64,000 nucleotides of DNA from Pseudomonas caspiana (GCF_002158995.1 NZ_LOHF01000023.1:39420-103419); one strand, 5' to 3'. Positions 33,999 through 43,971 are shown, counted from the first letter of the stretch. Translations and numbers: made by a program. The notes: generated by a model from the letters alone, not told the origin.

Positions 33999-35339
33999 CT
34001 ACTCCAAGCCCAACTTTTTCAACCGATAACGCATCGAGCGAAACGTCAGGTTCAGGCGCTGTGCCGCTGCGGTGCGGTTCCAGCGCGTTTCTTCGAGGGC
34101 TTGCAGAATCAGTTTGCGCTCGATGCTTTCCAGATAATCTTCAAGGTTGTCGATGTCGGCGAGGTTAGCGCCGTCTTGCTCGGGGGATGCTGACGGCTGC
34201 GCCAGACGCAGGTCGGCTACATTGATCTGGTTGTTTTCGCACAAGGTATAGGCGCGCTCGAGAATATTTTCCAGCTCACGCACGTTCCCCGGAAAACGGT
34301 AACTCTTGAGTGCCTCAAGCGCTTGCGGGGCGAGTTGCGCAACGGCTTGTGAAGATTCGTCTGCCAGGCGCTTGAGTACGTGAGCGGCCAGTTGTTCGAT
34401 GTCTTGCCGACGTTCCCGCAACGGGGGCACTTGCAGCTCGATGACGTTCAGCCGGTAATACAAGTCCTGACGAAAGCGCTGAGCGCTGACTTCGACCTGC
34501 AGGTCTTTGTGCGTGGCGCACAGCACGCGTACGTCCACTACCAATTCCTGCTGAGCACCCACGCTGCGTACCGATTTCTCCTGTATCGCCCGCAGCAGTT
34601 TTACCTGCATGGTCAGCGGCAGGTCGGCAACTTCATCAAGAAACAGCGTCCCACCGTTGGCCGCCTGAAACAGCCCCGGTTTATCCTCATGTGCCCCGCT
34701 GAAGCTGCCCTTGCGATGGCCGAAGAATTCGCTCTCCATCAACTCGGAAGGAATAGCGCCGCAGTTGACCGGGATAAACGGCCGTTCGGCGCGGGGCCCT
34801 TGCTCATGAATCAGGCGGGCTACGCGCTCCTTGCCACTGCCCGATTCGCCACTGATATAGACCGGAGCCTGGCTGCGCGCCAGCTTGTCGATTTGCTGGC
34901 GCAGAGCCTGGATGGGCGGCGAGTCGCCAAGCAGGCGACGAGCAATGCCCGGCGCAGGCTGACTTGGCGGGGTGAGTCGCAGCGCGCTGCTAACCAGTTC
35001 CCGCAGTCGGTTCAGGTCCACGGGTTTGGTGAGGAAATCAAAAGCCCCGGCCTTCAAGGCATGAATCGCAGTGTCCAGGCTGCCATGTGCAGTAATCATC
35101 GCGACGGGTGTGAGGGGATGGCGCTGCTGGATGTGCTGCACCAGTTCAAGGCCAGTGCCGTCGGGCAGGCGCATGTCGGTCAGACACAGATCGAAGGGCT
35201 CACGGGCCAGCCAATCCATGGCTTCCTTGACGTTGCACGCACTGCGGGTATCGAGTTTCATCCGGCCTAGAGTGATCTCCAGCAGTTCGCGGATGTCCGG
35301 CTCGTCGTCGACTATCAGGATTTTTTGCCGCTGGCTCAT
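33999..35339 (-). CDS. pilR: Sigma-54 response regulator PilR
   Basis: 446 residues from the ATG at 35339 (MSQRQKILIVDDEPDIRELL). Receiver domain with phospho-acceptor Asp55, AAA+ domain with Walker A GESGSGKE and the sigma-54-contact loop written GSFSGA (GAFTGA consensus), then a Fis-type HTH (about 400-446, ending RSMRYRLKKLGLE). Activates pilA transcription in other pseudomonads. pilA is not in this window. pilS lies immediately upstream; their ends are 2 bases apart. Confidence 0.96.
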   Translation of the reverse strand: MSQRQKILIVDDEPDIRELLEITLGRMKLDTRSACNVKEAMDWLAREPFDLCLTDMRLPDGTGLELVQHIQQRHPLTPVAMITAHGSLDTAIHALKAGAFDFLTKPVDLNRLRELVSSALRLTPPSQPAPGIARRLLGDSPPIQALRQQIDKLARSQAPVYISGESGSGKERVARLIHEQGPRAERPFIPVNCGAIPSELMESEFFGHRKGSFSGAHEDKPGLFQAANGGTLFLDEVADLPLTMQVKLLRAIQEKSVRSVGAQQELVVDVRVLCATHKDLQVEVSAQRFRQDLYYRLNVIELQVPPLRERRQDIEQLAAHVLKRLADESSQAVAQLAPQALEALKSYRFPGNVRELENILERAYTLCENNQINVADLRLAQPSASPEQDGANLADIDNLEDYLESIERKLILQALEETRWNRTAAAQRLNLTFRSMRYRLKKLGLE

Positions 35340-35341
35340 GT

Positions 35342-36934
35342 TCAACTCAACTTCAACGGATGGGCAAAAGTGATGCGCAGACAACTGCCGCCACCTTCCC
35401 GAAATGTGTAGTCCAGATGTGCCTGATTGCTTTCGCAAAGCTCCCGTGAAAGATAAAGACCCAGGCCTGTGCCTTTGCTCTCTGTTGTGAAAAAGGGTTC
35501 AAACATTTTCGTCATGTGTTCATGAGGGACGCCGGGTCCATCATCGAGTACTTCCAGAATTGCTTGATCACTGCGTGGCTCCTGAAACAGGCGGATCCAC
35601 ACTTGTGCGTGTTCATGGCTTTTACCACTGTAGCGCATAGCGTTTTGCACGAGGTTGTTGAGGACCTGATTCAACTGCTCGGCATCCATACGCGTGGTGA
35701 GCGGAGCCGGGGTTATTTGCAGGTGGATTGATTGATGGGCGGGCAGCCGACTGCGAGTCTCCTCGACAAACTGTTCCAGCCAGATCTTCAGATCCAGTAA
35801 TTGCGGCTCGGCATGGCGTTGGCGGGACAGCTGCAAAACGTTTTCGATGACGCGATTCATGCGCTGTGATTGCTCATGGATGATCTGCCCCAGGCGATGA
35901 TCGGCGCTGGTCAGTTCTTCCGACTCATTGAGCAATTGCGCGGCATGGCTGATGGCGCCTAGCGGGTTACGGATTTCGTGGGCAATACCTGCCGTCAGAC
36001 GGCCTAGCGCGGCGAGTTTCAGTTGCTGAGCCTGTTGCGATATCTGCGACAGATCTTCAAGAAAGATCAGGGTCTGGCGCTGATCGCCGCGGTTAAGCGC
36101 AGCGAAGCCCGGTTGCAGGACCGGCCCGTTGGGTGACACTGTAATACTTTGTGGAACCAGTGCGGGATTGATCAGCCACTGCCGCAGCCCTGTTACCAAC
36201 TGCGGCGAATAAGTGTCGATAATCAAGCCGGTCAGCTGTTCGTGGCCGAGCAGATTCAGTGCACTCTGATTGGCCAGTAACACACGACGACGGGCGTCCA
36301 GTACCACGATGCCGGTGCGCATGCGTTGCAGAATCAGGGCGTTGAGTTCTTCGAGATTGTCCACATCGGCAGCGCGTTTTTCGGCCAGTGTCTCGCTGAT
36401 GTGCAAACGTCGGGTCAGGGCCTGAACCAGCAGGGCTGCCGCAAAGCACAGCGCGCCCAATGAGCCGGCCTGTAAGTAGTGACTTGCCACCGTGGGGTTG
36501 CTGAAACTGATGTAAAACGTCAGATAGATGATGCCAATGGCTGCAACGGCAGCAATCAGCAAGCCGATGCGGCCGCGAAGCAATACGTTGCTGATGGCGA
36601 CGGAAGCGATCAGGACGTTGCCGATACCGCTGGGCGGCCCACCTCCGGCATAGAAAAGCGCCGATAGCAGCAGCGCGTCGGCCATTGCCAGGACGAACAG
36701 TTGTGCCTGACGATTGGGGCGCTCCAGCAATACAACGATCAGGATGTTGAAGACCAGATACAGCCAGCAACCGGCGCGAAACAGGTTGGGGTTGGCCATT
36801 TCCAGCAGTTCGGTGTCCAGACTGCTGGAAATCAACAGCACCAACATGATGCCGATGGTTAATCGATAGAGGTTATACAGACGCAGAATGCGCTGGGCCT
36901 GAAGGCTGCCCAGCGAAAGTGTTTCAGCGATCAC
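35342..36934 (-). CDS. pilS: Membrane histidine kinase PilS
   Basis: 530 residues, the PAO1 length. Six hydrophobic segments in the first 180 residues, a PAS domain (about 195-300, RTGIVVLDARRRVLLANQSA), H-box AHEIRNPLGAISHAAQ, N-box QVLNNLVQNAMRYS, and glycine boxes DDGPGVP and GTGLGLYLSRELCES. Senses pilin level in the membrane and phosphorylates PilR. Overlaps the upstream small gene by 11 bases. Confidence 0.96.
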   Translation of the reverse strand: MIAETLSLGSLQAQRILRLYNLYRLTIGIMLVLLISSSLDTELLEMANPNLFRAGCWLYLVFNILIVVLLERPNRQAQLFVLAMADALLLSALFYAGGGPPSGIGNVLIASVAISNVLLRGRIGLLIAAVAAIGIIYLTFYISFSNPTVASHYLQAGSLGALCFAAALLVQALTRRLHISETLAEKRAADVDNLEELNALILQRMRTGIVVLDARRRVLLANQSALNLLGHEQLTGLIIDTYSPQLVTGLRQWLINPALVPQSITVSPNGPVLQPGFAALNRGDQRQTLIFLEDLSQISQQAQQLKLAALGRLTAGIAHEIRNPLGAISHAAQLLNESEELTSADHRLGQIIHEQSQRMNRVIENVLQLSRQRHAEPQLLDLKIWLEQFVEETRSRLPAHQSIHLQITPAPLTTRMDAEQLNQVLNNLVQNAMRYSGKSHEHAQVWIRLFQEPRSDQAILEVLDDGPGVPHEHMTKMFEPFFTTESKGTGLGLYLSRELCESNQAHLDYTFREGGGSCLRITFAHPLKLS

Positions 36935-37163
36935 GAGTCGCAGGGCCTTCCAGGCGATGTGCTTCGCTGCAGTACCATTGCTGGCCTTGGTTCAAGGCTC
37001 TGTCCTGAGGTAAATGGACGCCGCATTGGGCGCAGCGGACCATTGGCGCAGCGACCTCTTCTGGTGGCCGGGCAGTGCGACGTGGGGCTGGCGGGTTGAG
37101 CAGACGCTTGATGAACCACACAACCGCCGCGATCAGCGCGACCCACATAAGTAAGCGAATCAT
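36924..37163 (-). CDS. PP0621 family small membrane zinc-ribbon-like protein
   Basis: 79 residues. N-terminal membrane anchor MIRLLMWVALIAAVVWFIKRLL, then a short cysteine module CAQCGVHLPQDRALNQGQQWYCSEAHR that looks like a half zinc ribbon (CxxC ... C..H). Known in Pseudomonas as the PP_0621 family; function unknown. Overlaps the pilS start by 11 bases, so probably co-translated with pilS-pilR. Confidence 0.88.
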   Translation of the reverse strand: MIRLLMWVALIAAVVWFIKRLLNPPAPRRTARPPEEVAAPMVRCAQCGVHLPQDRALNQGQQWYCSEAHRLEGPATRDR

Positions 37164-37341
37164 GATTTCCAGCTTAGTGATTGGAGATTTTGCAGTGTAG
37201 CGAAGGAGAGCGGGTTATGTCTCTGTGGGAGACCAGCCACTTGAGACAGGACTTACTCGGCCCACTACGCTGCTAAGCAATATTTGGCAGGGTGCTAATG
37301 CTGCGACTGTCAACAAACGAAACCTGATCTGGAATACGGTT

Positions 37342-37430
37342 CTGTAGGAGATCACGAGCACCGCGAGGCAGCGATGTCGGTCTGTCTGATAAACCGCTAT
37401 CGCGGCCTCGCGGTGCTTGCGCTCCTACAG
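37342..37430. repeat. REP doublet, CACGAGCACCGCGAGG type
   Basis: TCTGTAGGAGATCACGAGCAC ... complement ending in GCGCTCCTACAG. It and the bamD terminator fill the 370-base gap between the PP0621-like gene and bamD; nothing else seen there. Confidence 0.9.
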
Positions 37431-37489
37431 GCCCACCGTTTGGCGCGATGTACACCAAGACAGCTCCTGAAAAAGCGGGTAATCCCGGG

Positions 37490-37523
37490 CACAAAAAAAG
37501 AGGCCCTCAGGCCTCTTCTTTGT
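37490..37523 (-). terminator. Rho-independent terminator of bamD
   Basis: On the minus strand AAGAGGCC, loop TGA, GGCCTCTT followed by TTTTTGTG. Confidence 0.9.
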
Positions 37524-37534
37524 TAACGCGGATG

Positions 37535-38548
37535 TCAGTCGAACACACCAAACGTCATGTAGCTGAACCAAGAGCGGTCGTTGTTGCCTTGCGCTTCGTG
37601 TTCCTGCTCGTCGAGCTCTTCCTGATTTTCTGGCAGCAGCTCACGCGGGATGGCTTGCTTGGCGTCTTCGTACTGCTTGATCACGTCCTGGTTGGCGCGG
37701 GTTTCGCCCGGCGGCAGCGGCGGATTGCTTTCGATCAGACCCAGTGTTGCCTTGGACAGCCACGAGCGGTTGTCTGCTTCGTCTTCACGCGGTACGAACT
37801 GACCGTCCACCAGTTGCGGGTGGTTAGGGTAGTTGGCTTTGAGCACTTCCAGGCTGGTAGCTGCCAGGTCGTCCAGATGCAGGCGCTGATAGGACTCGAC
37901 CATTACAGCCAGGCCATCACCCACGGATGGGGTTTCCTGGAAGTTTTCGATCACGTAACGGCCACGGTTAGCGGCGGCTACATAGGCCTGACGGGTCAGG
38001 TAGTAGTCGGCTACGTGAATTTCGTAAGACGCCAGCAGGTTGCGCAGATAAATCATGCGCTGCTTGGCGTCCGGCGAATAACGGCTGTTCGGGTAGCGGC
38101 TGGTCAACTGAGCGAACTCGTTGAAAGAGTCGCGGGCGGCACCCGGGTCACGTTTGGTCTGATCCAGCGGCAGGAAGCGCGCCAGCAGGCCCACGTCCTG
38201 ATCGAAGGAAGTCAGGCCTTTCATGTAGTAGGCGTAGTCGACGTTCGGGTGCTGAGGGTGCAGGCGGATGAAGCGCTCGGCAGCAGATTTTGCGGCCTCC
38301 GGCTCACCGTTCTTGTAGTTCGCGTAAATCAGTTCGAGCTGTGCCTGATCAGCATAGCGACCGAATGGATAACGCGACTCCAGTGCCTTGAGCTTTTCAG
38401 TGGCGGTCGAATAGCTGTTGTTACCCAGGTCGGCCTGCGCCTGCTGGTACAGCTCGACTTCGCTCAGGTTTTCGTCAATCACTTCCTTCGACGAGCAGGC
38501 AGCGGTGAGTGCGAGGATGGCTATCAGCAGCAGGTGTTTCACTTGCAT
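37535..38548 (-). CDS. bamD: Outer membrane assembly lipoprotein BamD
   Basis: 337 residues from the ATG at 38548; a longer frame from 38671 has no signal peptide at its start. Lipoprotein signal MQVKHLLLIAILALTAAC with lipid Cys18, then five TPR-like repeats (e.g. ELYQQAQADLGNNSYSTATEKLKALESRYPFG). Essential BAM-complex partner of BamA. The C-terminal tail (about 265-337) is acidic, rich in Glu/Asp, longer than in E. coli (245). Divergent from rluD. Confidence 0.96.
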   Translation of the reverse strand: MQVKHLLLIAILALTAACSSKEVIDENLSEVELYQQAQADLGNNSYSTATEKLKALESRYPFGRYADQAQLELIYANYKNGEPEAAKSAAERFIRLHPQHPNVDYAYYMKGLTSFDQDVGLLARFLPLDQTKRDPGAARDSFNEFAQLTSRYPNSRYSPDAKQRMIYLRNLLASYEIHVADYYLTRQAYVAAANRGRYVIENFQETPSVGDGLAVMVESYQRLHLDDLAATSLEVLKANYPNHPQLVDGQFVPREDEADNRSWLSKATLGLIESNPPLPPGETRANQDVIKQYEDAKQAIPRELLPENQEELDEQEHEAQGNNDRSWFSYMTFGVFD

Positions 38549-38696
38549 GGCGGCTTGCGTCCCTATAACGGTCGCTGTCTTGGGCGTGACCGTCCTGTTA
38601 TGATGAGCACCCCGCGGAACCCCCGGGGCAAAAGACGCCGTATTTAACCACAAGCGCGCTGCCGAAACCAAAGGCTAGCCGCCACCTAGTCTGGCC

Positions 38697-39659
38697 ATGT
38701 CCGAAAATATAGAACTTCGCGCAGAGGTGCCGTCCGAATTGGGCGGTCAACGCCTCGATCAAGTCGCCGCACAATTATTCGCTGAGCACTCGCGCTCGCG
38801 CCTTTCTGCCTGGATCAAGGACGGCCGTCTGACGGTGGACGGAGGCGTATTGCGTCCTCGTGACATCGTACACGGCGGTGCTGTTCTGCAATTGATTGCA
38901 GAGCAGGAGGCGCAAGGCGAGTGGCTCGCTCAGGACATCGAACTCGATATCGTCTACGAAGACGATCAGATCCTTGTCATCAACAAACCTGCCGGTCTGG
39001 TCGTGCATCCCGCTGCCGGTCACGCCGACGGCACGCTGCTCAATGCCTTGCTGCACCATGTACCGGACATCATCAATGTGCCGCGGGCCGGTATCGTGCA
39101 CCGTCTCGATAAGGACACCACCGGTCTGATGGTGGTCGCCAAGACGATTCAGGCGCAGACCCAGCTCGTGACGCAACTGCAAAGCCGTACCGTCAGCCGC
39201 ATCTATGAATGCATCGTGATCGGTGTCGTCACTGCAGGCGGCAAGATCGACGCGCCGATTGGCCGTCACGGTCAGCAGCGTCAGCGCATGGCTGTGATGG
39301 AAGGTGGCAAGCAGGCGGTGAGTCACTATCGCGTGCTTGAGCGTTTCCGTTCCCACACGCATGTGCGGGTCAAACTGGAAACCGGGCGTACTCACCAGAT
39401 CCGCGTGCACATGGCGCACATCAACTATCCGTTGGTGGGTGATCAGGCCTACGGCGGCCGCTTCCGTATTCCGCCAGCCGCCAGCGTGACCATGGTCGAT
39501 TCGTTGAAAACCTTCCCGCGTCAGGCGCTGCATGCACGTTTCCTGGAGCTGGATCATCCGACCACCGGTAAGCGCATGAGCTGGGAATCGCCATTGCCTG
39601 ACGATTTCGTCTGGCTGCTGTCGCTGCTCAAGCAGGATCGCGAGGCGTTCATCGGGTGA
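38697..39659 (+). CDS. rluD: 23S rRNA pseudouridine synthase RluD
   Basis: 320 residues. S4-like N-terminal domain (about 15-75), then the RluA-family catalytic domain with GIVHRLDKDTTGLMV, catalytic Asp138. Modifies U1911, U1915, U1917 of helix 69 (E. coli numbering). TGRTHQIRVHMAHI is the second conserved block. Overlaps pgeF by 4 bases (GTGA). Confidence 0.96.
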   Translation: MSENIELRAEVPSELGGQRLDQVAAQLFAEHSRSRLSAWIKDGRLTVDGGVLRPRDIVHGGAVLQLIAEQEAQGEWLAQDIELDIVYEDDQILVINKPAGLVVHPAAGHADGTLLNALLHHVPDIINVPRAGIVHRLDKDTTGLMVVAKTIQAQTQLVTQLQSRTVSRIYECIVIGVVTAGGKIDAPIGRHGQQRQRMAVMEGGKQAVSHYRVLERFRSHTHVRVKLETGRTHQIRVHMAHINYPLVGDQAYGGRFRIPPAASVTMVDSLKTFPRQALHARFLELDHPTTGKRMSWESPLPDDFVWLLSLLKQDREAFIG

Positions 39660-40384
39660 GTGACTGGCTGATTCCTGACTGGCCCGCGCCTGCGGGGATC
39701 AAGTCCTGCGTCACGACCCGTAATGGCGGCGTCAGTCTGGCGCCGTTCGACAGTTTCAATCTGGGCGATCATGTGGATGACGATCCACACGCCGTCGCGG
39801 CCAATCGCCTGCGTCTGACGTCAGAGCTGCAGATTCAGGCCGCCTGGCTCAAACAAGTGCATGGCGTGGTGGTGGCTGATGCTGATCCGGGTCAAGTGGT
39901 CGAGGCTGACGCCAGCTGGACTGCAACCCCGGGCGTTGCCTGCACCATCATGACTGCTGATTGCCTGCCTGCTCTTTTCTGTGATCGGGCCGGTACTCGC
40001 GTGGCTGCGGCTCATGCCGGGTGGCGCGGATTGGCAGCTGGAGTGCTGGAGGCTGCTGCCGATAGCCTGCAAGTGGCACCCGAGAACATCATGGTCTGGC
40101 TTGGTCCTGCCATCGGCCAACCGTCCTTTGAAGTGGGCGCGGAGGTTCGCGAAGCTTTTATAGGCACGCATCCGCAAACCGACGCTGCTTTTATGCCCAG
40201 CAAAAATTCGGGTCGGTTCATGGCCGACATCTATGCCCTCGCTCGCTTGAGATTGGCAGCCCACGGAATTACTGCCGTGTACGGCGGTGGCTTCGATACC
40301 TTCACTGATCCTCGCTTCTACTCCTACCGCCAAAGCGCCCGGAACGGTCGTTTTGCGTCGCTGATCTGGATCGATCGAGGCTGA
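39656..40384 (+). CDS. pgeF: Laccase-domain purine nucleoside phosphorylase / YfiH-PgeF
   Basis: 242 residues with a GTG start overlapping the rluD stop. Family DUF152/YfiH: zinc ligands visible in QVHGVVV, TADCLPALF and AAHAGWRGLAAG, plus a C-terminal GGFDTFTDPRFYSYR. YfiH proteins are reported either as polyphenol oxidase-like/purine nucleoside phosphorylases or as peptidoglycan-editing factors removing L-Ser-containing precursors. The conserved rluD-pgeF-clpB order supports orthology. Confidence 0.93.
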   Translation: MSDWLIPDWPAPAGIKSCVTTRNGGVSLAPFDSFNLGDHVDDDPHAVAANRLRLTSELQIQAAWLKQVHGVVVADADPGQVVEADASWTATPGVACTIMTADCLPALFCDRAGTRVAAAHAGWRGLAAGVLEAAADSLQVAPENIMVWLGPAIGQPSFEVGAEVREAFIGTHPQTDAAFMPSKNSGRFMADIYALARLRLAAHGITAVYGGGFDTFTDPRFYSYRQSARNGRFASLIWIDRG

Positions 40385-40467
40385 TTTTTTCGTCTGCTGC
40401 GACTAGTCTCTAGGTGCAGTGAGTGCTCTGGCCCTTAGCGAATGAATTCGCCCCACAGAGAATTTTT

Positions 40468-40558
40468 CTGTAGGAGTGAGCTTGCTCGCGATAGCGCTAG
40501 ATAAACCGATAATTTATCGACTGACATACTGCTATCGCGAGCAAGCTCACTCCTACAG
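40468..40558. repeat. REP doublet, GAGCTTGCTCGCGATAGC type
   Basis: CTGTAGGAGTGAGCTTGCTC ... complement ending in GAGCAAGCTCACTCCTACAG. Only copy of this arm type in the window. Confidence 0.92.
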
Positions 40559-40664
40559 GGTCTGGTGTTTGCTGCGAGGCGTAGGGGGCGGGGGAGACAA
40601 TCCATTCGCCAATCGATCGTTCAGATGTCCCACTGCAATGCTGATCTGCATCAATTAAATTCAG

Positions 40665-40693
40665 CTTGAATCTCACGCAAACGCCCGCATGTA
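40665..40693 (+). promoter_or_regulatory. Sigma-32 (RpoH) heat-shock promoter of clpB
   Basis: CTTGAA, 14-base spacer, CCGCATGTA, against the consensus CTTGAA-N13/15-CCCCATTTA. Seven of nine -10 positions match. It predicts a leader of about 66 bases. Confidence 0.85.
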
Positions 40694-40765
40694 CTTGGGC
40701 ATCCAGCAGGTTTTTTTCATAGGTGTGTTTATTTGCTCCGGCCTGCTTATATAGGAAGGTGACTA

Positions 40766-43330
40766 ATGCGTATCGATAGATTGACCAGCAAGCTGCAATT
40801 AGCGTTATCTGATTCCCAATCCCTGGCGGTAGGTCTCGACCATCCGGCCATTGAGTCTGCGCACCTGATGCAGGCATTGCTTGATCAGCAGGGCGGCACC
40901 ATCAAGCCGCTGCTCCTGCAAGTGGGCTTCGACATCAACAGCCTGCGCAAAGAATTGAGCAAAGAGCTCGACCAACTGCCGAAAATCCAGAACCCGACGG
41001 GCGATGTGAATATGTCGCAGGATCTGGCGCGTCTGCTTAACCAGGCAGATCGTCTGGCGCAGCAGAAGGGCGACCAGTTCATCTCCAGTGAGCTGGTCTT
41101 GCTGGCGGCCATGGACGAAAACAGCAAGTTGGGTAAATTGCTGCTCGGCCAGGGCGTCAGCAAGAAGGCGCTTGAGAATGCCATCAGCAACCTGCGCGGT
41201 GGCTCGGCCGTCAACGACCCCAATGTCGAAGAGTCGCGCCAGGCACTGGATAAATACACCGTCGACCTGACCAAGCGTGCCGAGGAAGGCAAGCTCGACC
41301 CGGTGATCGGCCGTGACGACGAAATTCGTCGGACCATTCAGGTGCTGCAGCGCCGGACCAAAAACAACCCGGTGCTGATCGGCGAACCTGGCGTGGGTAA
41401 AACCGCCATCGCGGAAGGTCTCGCTCAGCGGATCATTAATGGTGAAGTGCCAGATGGCCTCAAAGGCAAGCGTTTGCTGTCGCTGGACATGGGCGCGCTG
41501 ATCGCCGGTGCCAAGTTTCGGGGTGAGTTCGAGGAACGCCTGAAATCGCTGCTCAATGAGCTATCCAAACAGGATGGCCAGATCATCCTGTTCATCGACG
41601 AATTGCACACCATGGTCGGCGCCGGTAAAGGCGAAGGCTCCATGGATGCGGGCAACATGCTCAAGCCTGCCTTGGCGCGTGGCGAGCTGCACTGCGTCGG
41701 CGCGACCACGCTCAACGAGTATCGCCAATATATAGAGAAGGACGCGGCTCTTGAGCGGCGCTTCCAGAAAGTGCTGGTGGATGAGCCGAGCGAGGAAGAC
41801 ACCATCGCGATCCTGCGTGGCTTGAAAGAACGCTACGAAGTTCACCATAAAGTCGCGATCACTGACGGTGCGATCATTGCGGCGGCCAAGCTGAGCCACC
41901 GCTATATCACCGATCGGCAGTTGCCGGACAAGGCCATCGACCTGATCGACGAAGCGGCCAGTCGTATTCGTATGGAAATCGACTCCAAGCCGGAAGTGCT
42001 CGACCGCCTTGAGCGCCGCTTGATCCAGTTGAAGGTTGAATCCCAGGCATTAAAGAAAGAAGACGACGAAGCCGCGATCAAGCGCCTGGAAAAACTGCAG
42101 GAAGAAATTGTCCGTCTGGATCGTGAATACGCTGACCTGGAAGAAATCTGGACTTCAGAGAAAGCCGAAGTCACCGGTTCTGCGCAGATCCAGCAAAAGA
42201 TCGAACAGTCGCGTCAGGAGCTGGAAGCGGCTCGTCGCCGTGGTGATCTGAACCGCATGGCTGAATTGCAGTACGGGATCATTCCGGACCTGGAGCGCAG
42301 CCTGCAAATGGTCGACCAGCACGGCAAGCCTGAGAATCAGTTGCTGCGCAGCAAGGTGACCGAGGAGGAGATTGCCGAAGTCGTCTCCAAGTGGACCGGG
42401 ATTCCGGTATCGAAGATGCTCGAAGGCGAACGCGACAAGCTGCTGCGTATGGAAAGCCTGCTGCACCAGCGCGTTATTGGTCAGGACGAAGCCGTGGTTG
42501 CGGTTTCCAACGCGGTACGTCGTTCTCGTGCCGGGTTGTCTGATCCGAATCGCCCAAGTGGTTCGTTCATGTTCCTCGGCCCAACGGGCGTCGGTAAGAC
42601 CGAGCTGTGCAAGGCGTTGGCGGAGTTCCTCTTCGACACTGAAGAGGCGATGGTGCGTATCGACATGTCCGAGTTCATGGAGAAACATTCCGTGGCGCGG
42701 TTGATCGGTGCACCACCAGGCTATGTAGGTTATGAAGAGGGCGGTTATCTCACTGAGGCAGTCCGTCGCAAGCCGTACTCCGTTATCTTGCTGGACGAGG
42801 TGGAGAAGGCGCACCCAGACGTCTTCAACATCTTGCTGCAAGTGCTGGAAGACGGCCGTCTGACCGACAGCCACGGCCGGACAGTGGATTTCCGCAATAC
42901 CGTGATCGTCATGACCTCCAACCTGGGCTCGGCGCAGATCATTGAGCTTTCGGGGGATCGCGAAGCACAGCGCGCGGCGGTGATGGATGCGGTAAGCAAC
43001 CACTTCCGTCCGGAGTTCCTGAACCGTATCGACGAAGTGGTGATCTTCGAGCCGCTGGCCCGTGATCAGATCGCAGGCATCACGGATATTCAACTGGCGC
43101 GCCTGCGCAGTCGTCTGACCGAACGCGAGCTGAAACTGGAGCTGAGCCCTGAGGCGATGGATAAACTCATCGCGGTGGGTTACGACCCGGTTTACGGCGC
43201 TCGTCCGCTCAAGCGTGCGATCCAGCGCTGGATCGAGAACCCGCTGGCACAGTTGATCCTGTCGGGTGGTTTGATGCCGGGCTCCAGCGTCACCGGCACA
43301 GTGGTAGACGACGAAATCGTCTTCAACTGA
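40766..43330 (+). CDS. clpB: ATP-dependent disaggregase ClpB
   Basis: 854 residues: N domain (1-145), AAA-1 with Walker A GEPGVGKTAIAEG near 206 and arginine-finger region, a coiled-coil middle domain (about 405-525), AAA-2 with Walker A GPTGVGKTELCKA near 606 and KAHPDVFNILLQVLEDGRLTDS. Extracts and refolds aggregated protein with DnaK. Start ATG with AGGAAGG upstream. Preceded by an RpoH promoter. Confidence 0.98.
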   Translation: MRIDRLTSKLQLALSDSQSLAVGLDHPAIESAHLMQALLDQQGGTIKPLLLQVGFDINSLRKELSKELDQLPKIQNPTGDVNMSQDLARLLNQADRLAQQKGDQFISSELVLLAAMDENSKLGKLLLGQGVSKKALENAISNLRGGSAVNDPNVEESRQALDKYTVDLTKRAEEGKLDPVIGRDDEIRRTIQVLQRRTKNNPVLIGEPGVGKTAIAEGLAQRIINGEVPDGLKGKRLLSLDMGALIAGAKFRGEFEERLKSLLNELSKQDGQIILFIDELHTMVGAGKGEGSMDAGNMLKPALARGELHCVGATTLNEYRQYIEKDAALERRFQKVLVDEPSEEDTIAILRGLKERYEVHHKVAITDGAIIAAAKLSHRYITDRQLPDKAIDLIDEAASRIRMEIDSKPEVLDRLERRLIQLKVESQALKKEDDEAAIKRLEKLQEEIVRLDREYADLEEIWTSEKAEVTGSAQIQQKIEQSRQELEAARRRGDLNRMAELQYGIIPDLERSLQMVDQHGKPENQLLRSKVTEEEIAEVVSKWTGIPVSKMLEGERDKLLRMESLLHQRVIGQDEAVVAVSNAVRRSRAGLSDPNRPSGSFMFLGPTGVGKTELCKALAEFLFDTEEAMVRIDMSEFMEKHSVARLIGAPPGYVGYEEGGYLTEAVRRKPYSVILLDEVEKAHPDVFNILLQVLEDGRLTDSHGRTVDFRNTVIVMTSNLGSAQIIELSGDREAQRAAVMDAVSNHFRPEFLNRIDEVVIFEPLARDQIAGITDIQLARLRSRLTERELKLELSPEAMDKLIAVGYDPVYGARPLKRAIQRWIENPLAQLILSGGLMPGSSVTGTVVDDEIVFN

Positions 43331-43466
43331 TGGGGTTTGCAGTTCAGGCTCGCCAGCGGTGTGCTATCGCAGGTGGGCCTGGCGCTGCTGATTGTTGGAT
43401 TTGCGAGGGCTTAAAGGCCATCTGAAAAAAAATCGCAAATCATTGTCTTAAAAGCAATTTAAGGGG

Positions 43467-43494
43467 TTGACACCTCTTTTTAAAATTGTAGAAT
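43467..43494 (+). promoter_or_regulatory. Sigma-70 promoter of the tRNA operon
   Basis: TTGACA, 16-base AT-rich spacer, TAGAAT, followed by GC-rich GCGCGCC discriminator typical of stringently controlled stable-RNA promoters. The leader to the first tRNA is about 115 bases. Confidence 0.9.
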
Positions 43495-43614
43495 AGCGCG
43501 CCTCAGAGACGTGAACGCAGCGATGCAAACACATCGAAGAGGTTGAATTAACAAGTTAACAGCGCGTTAGTTCAGAGCAGTAAGTTGTAGAAGTTGCATC
43601 TGAAATCGATACGT

Positions 43615-43690
<76 letters not shown>

Positions 43691-43711
43691 GATTTCAAAA
43701 TGTAGCTGTAT

Positions 43712-43788
43712 CGGGGTATAGCGCAGTCCGGTAGCGCGCCTGCTTTGGGAGCAGGATGTCAGGAGTTCGAATCCCCTTACCCCGACCA
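43712..43788 (+). tRNA. tRNA-Pro (TGG), copy 1
   Basis: 77 bases with CCA. Acceptor CGGGGTA/TACCCCG, anticodon stem CCTGC/GCAGG around TTTGGGA, giving anticodon TGG. Confidence 0.97.
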
Positions 43789-43793
43789 TTTTT

Positions 43794-43869
43794 GGGTCGT
43801 TAGCTCAGTTGGTAGAGCAGTTGGCTTTTAACCAATTGGTCGTAGGTTCGAATCCCACACGACCCACCA
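43794..43869 (+). tRNA. tRNA-Lys (TTT)
   Basis: 76 bases with CCA. Acceptor GGGTCGT/ACGACCC, anticodon loop CTTTTAA with TTT. Confidence 0.97.
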
Positions 43870-43971
43870 TTTTTGGCCTCAGTAGAAATACCGGGGCCGA
43901 ATCTTATAGATCTGATGCCATTCGCATCAAATCGCAGACGGCTTGTTGAGGCGTCTTTAAAAAGTTTCACC

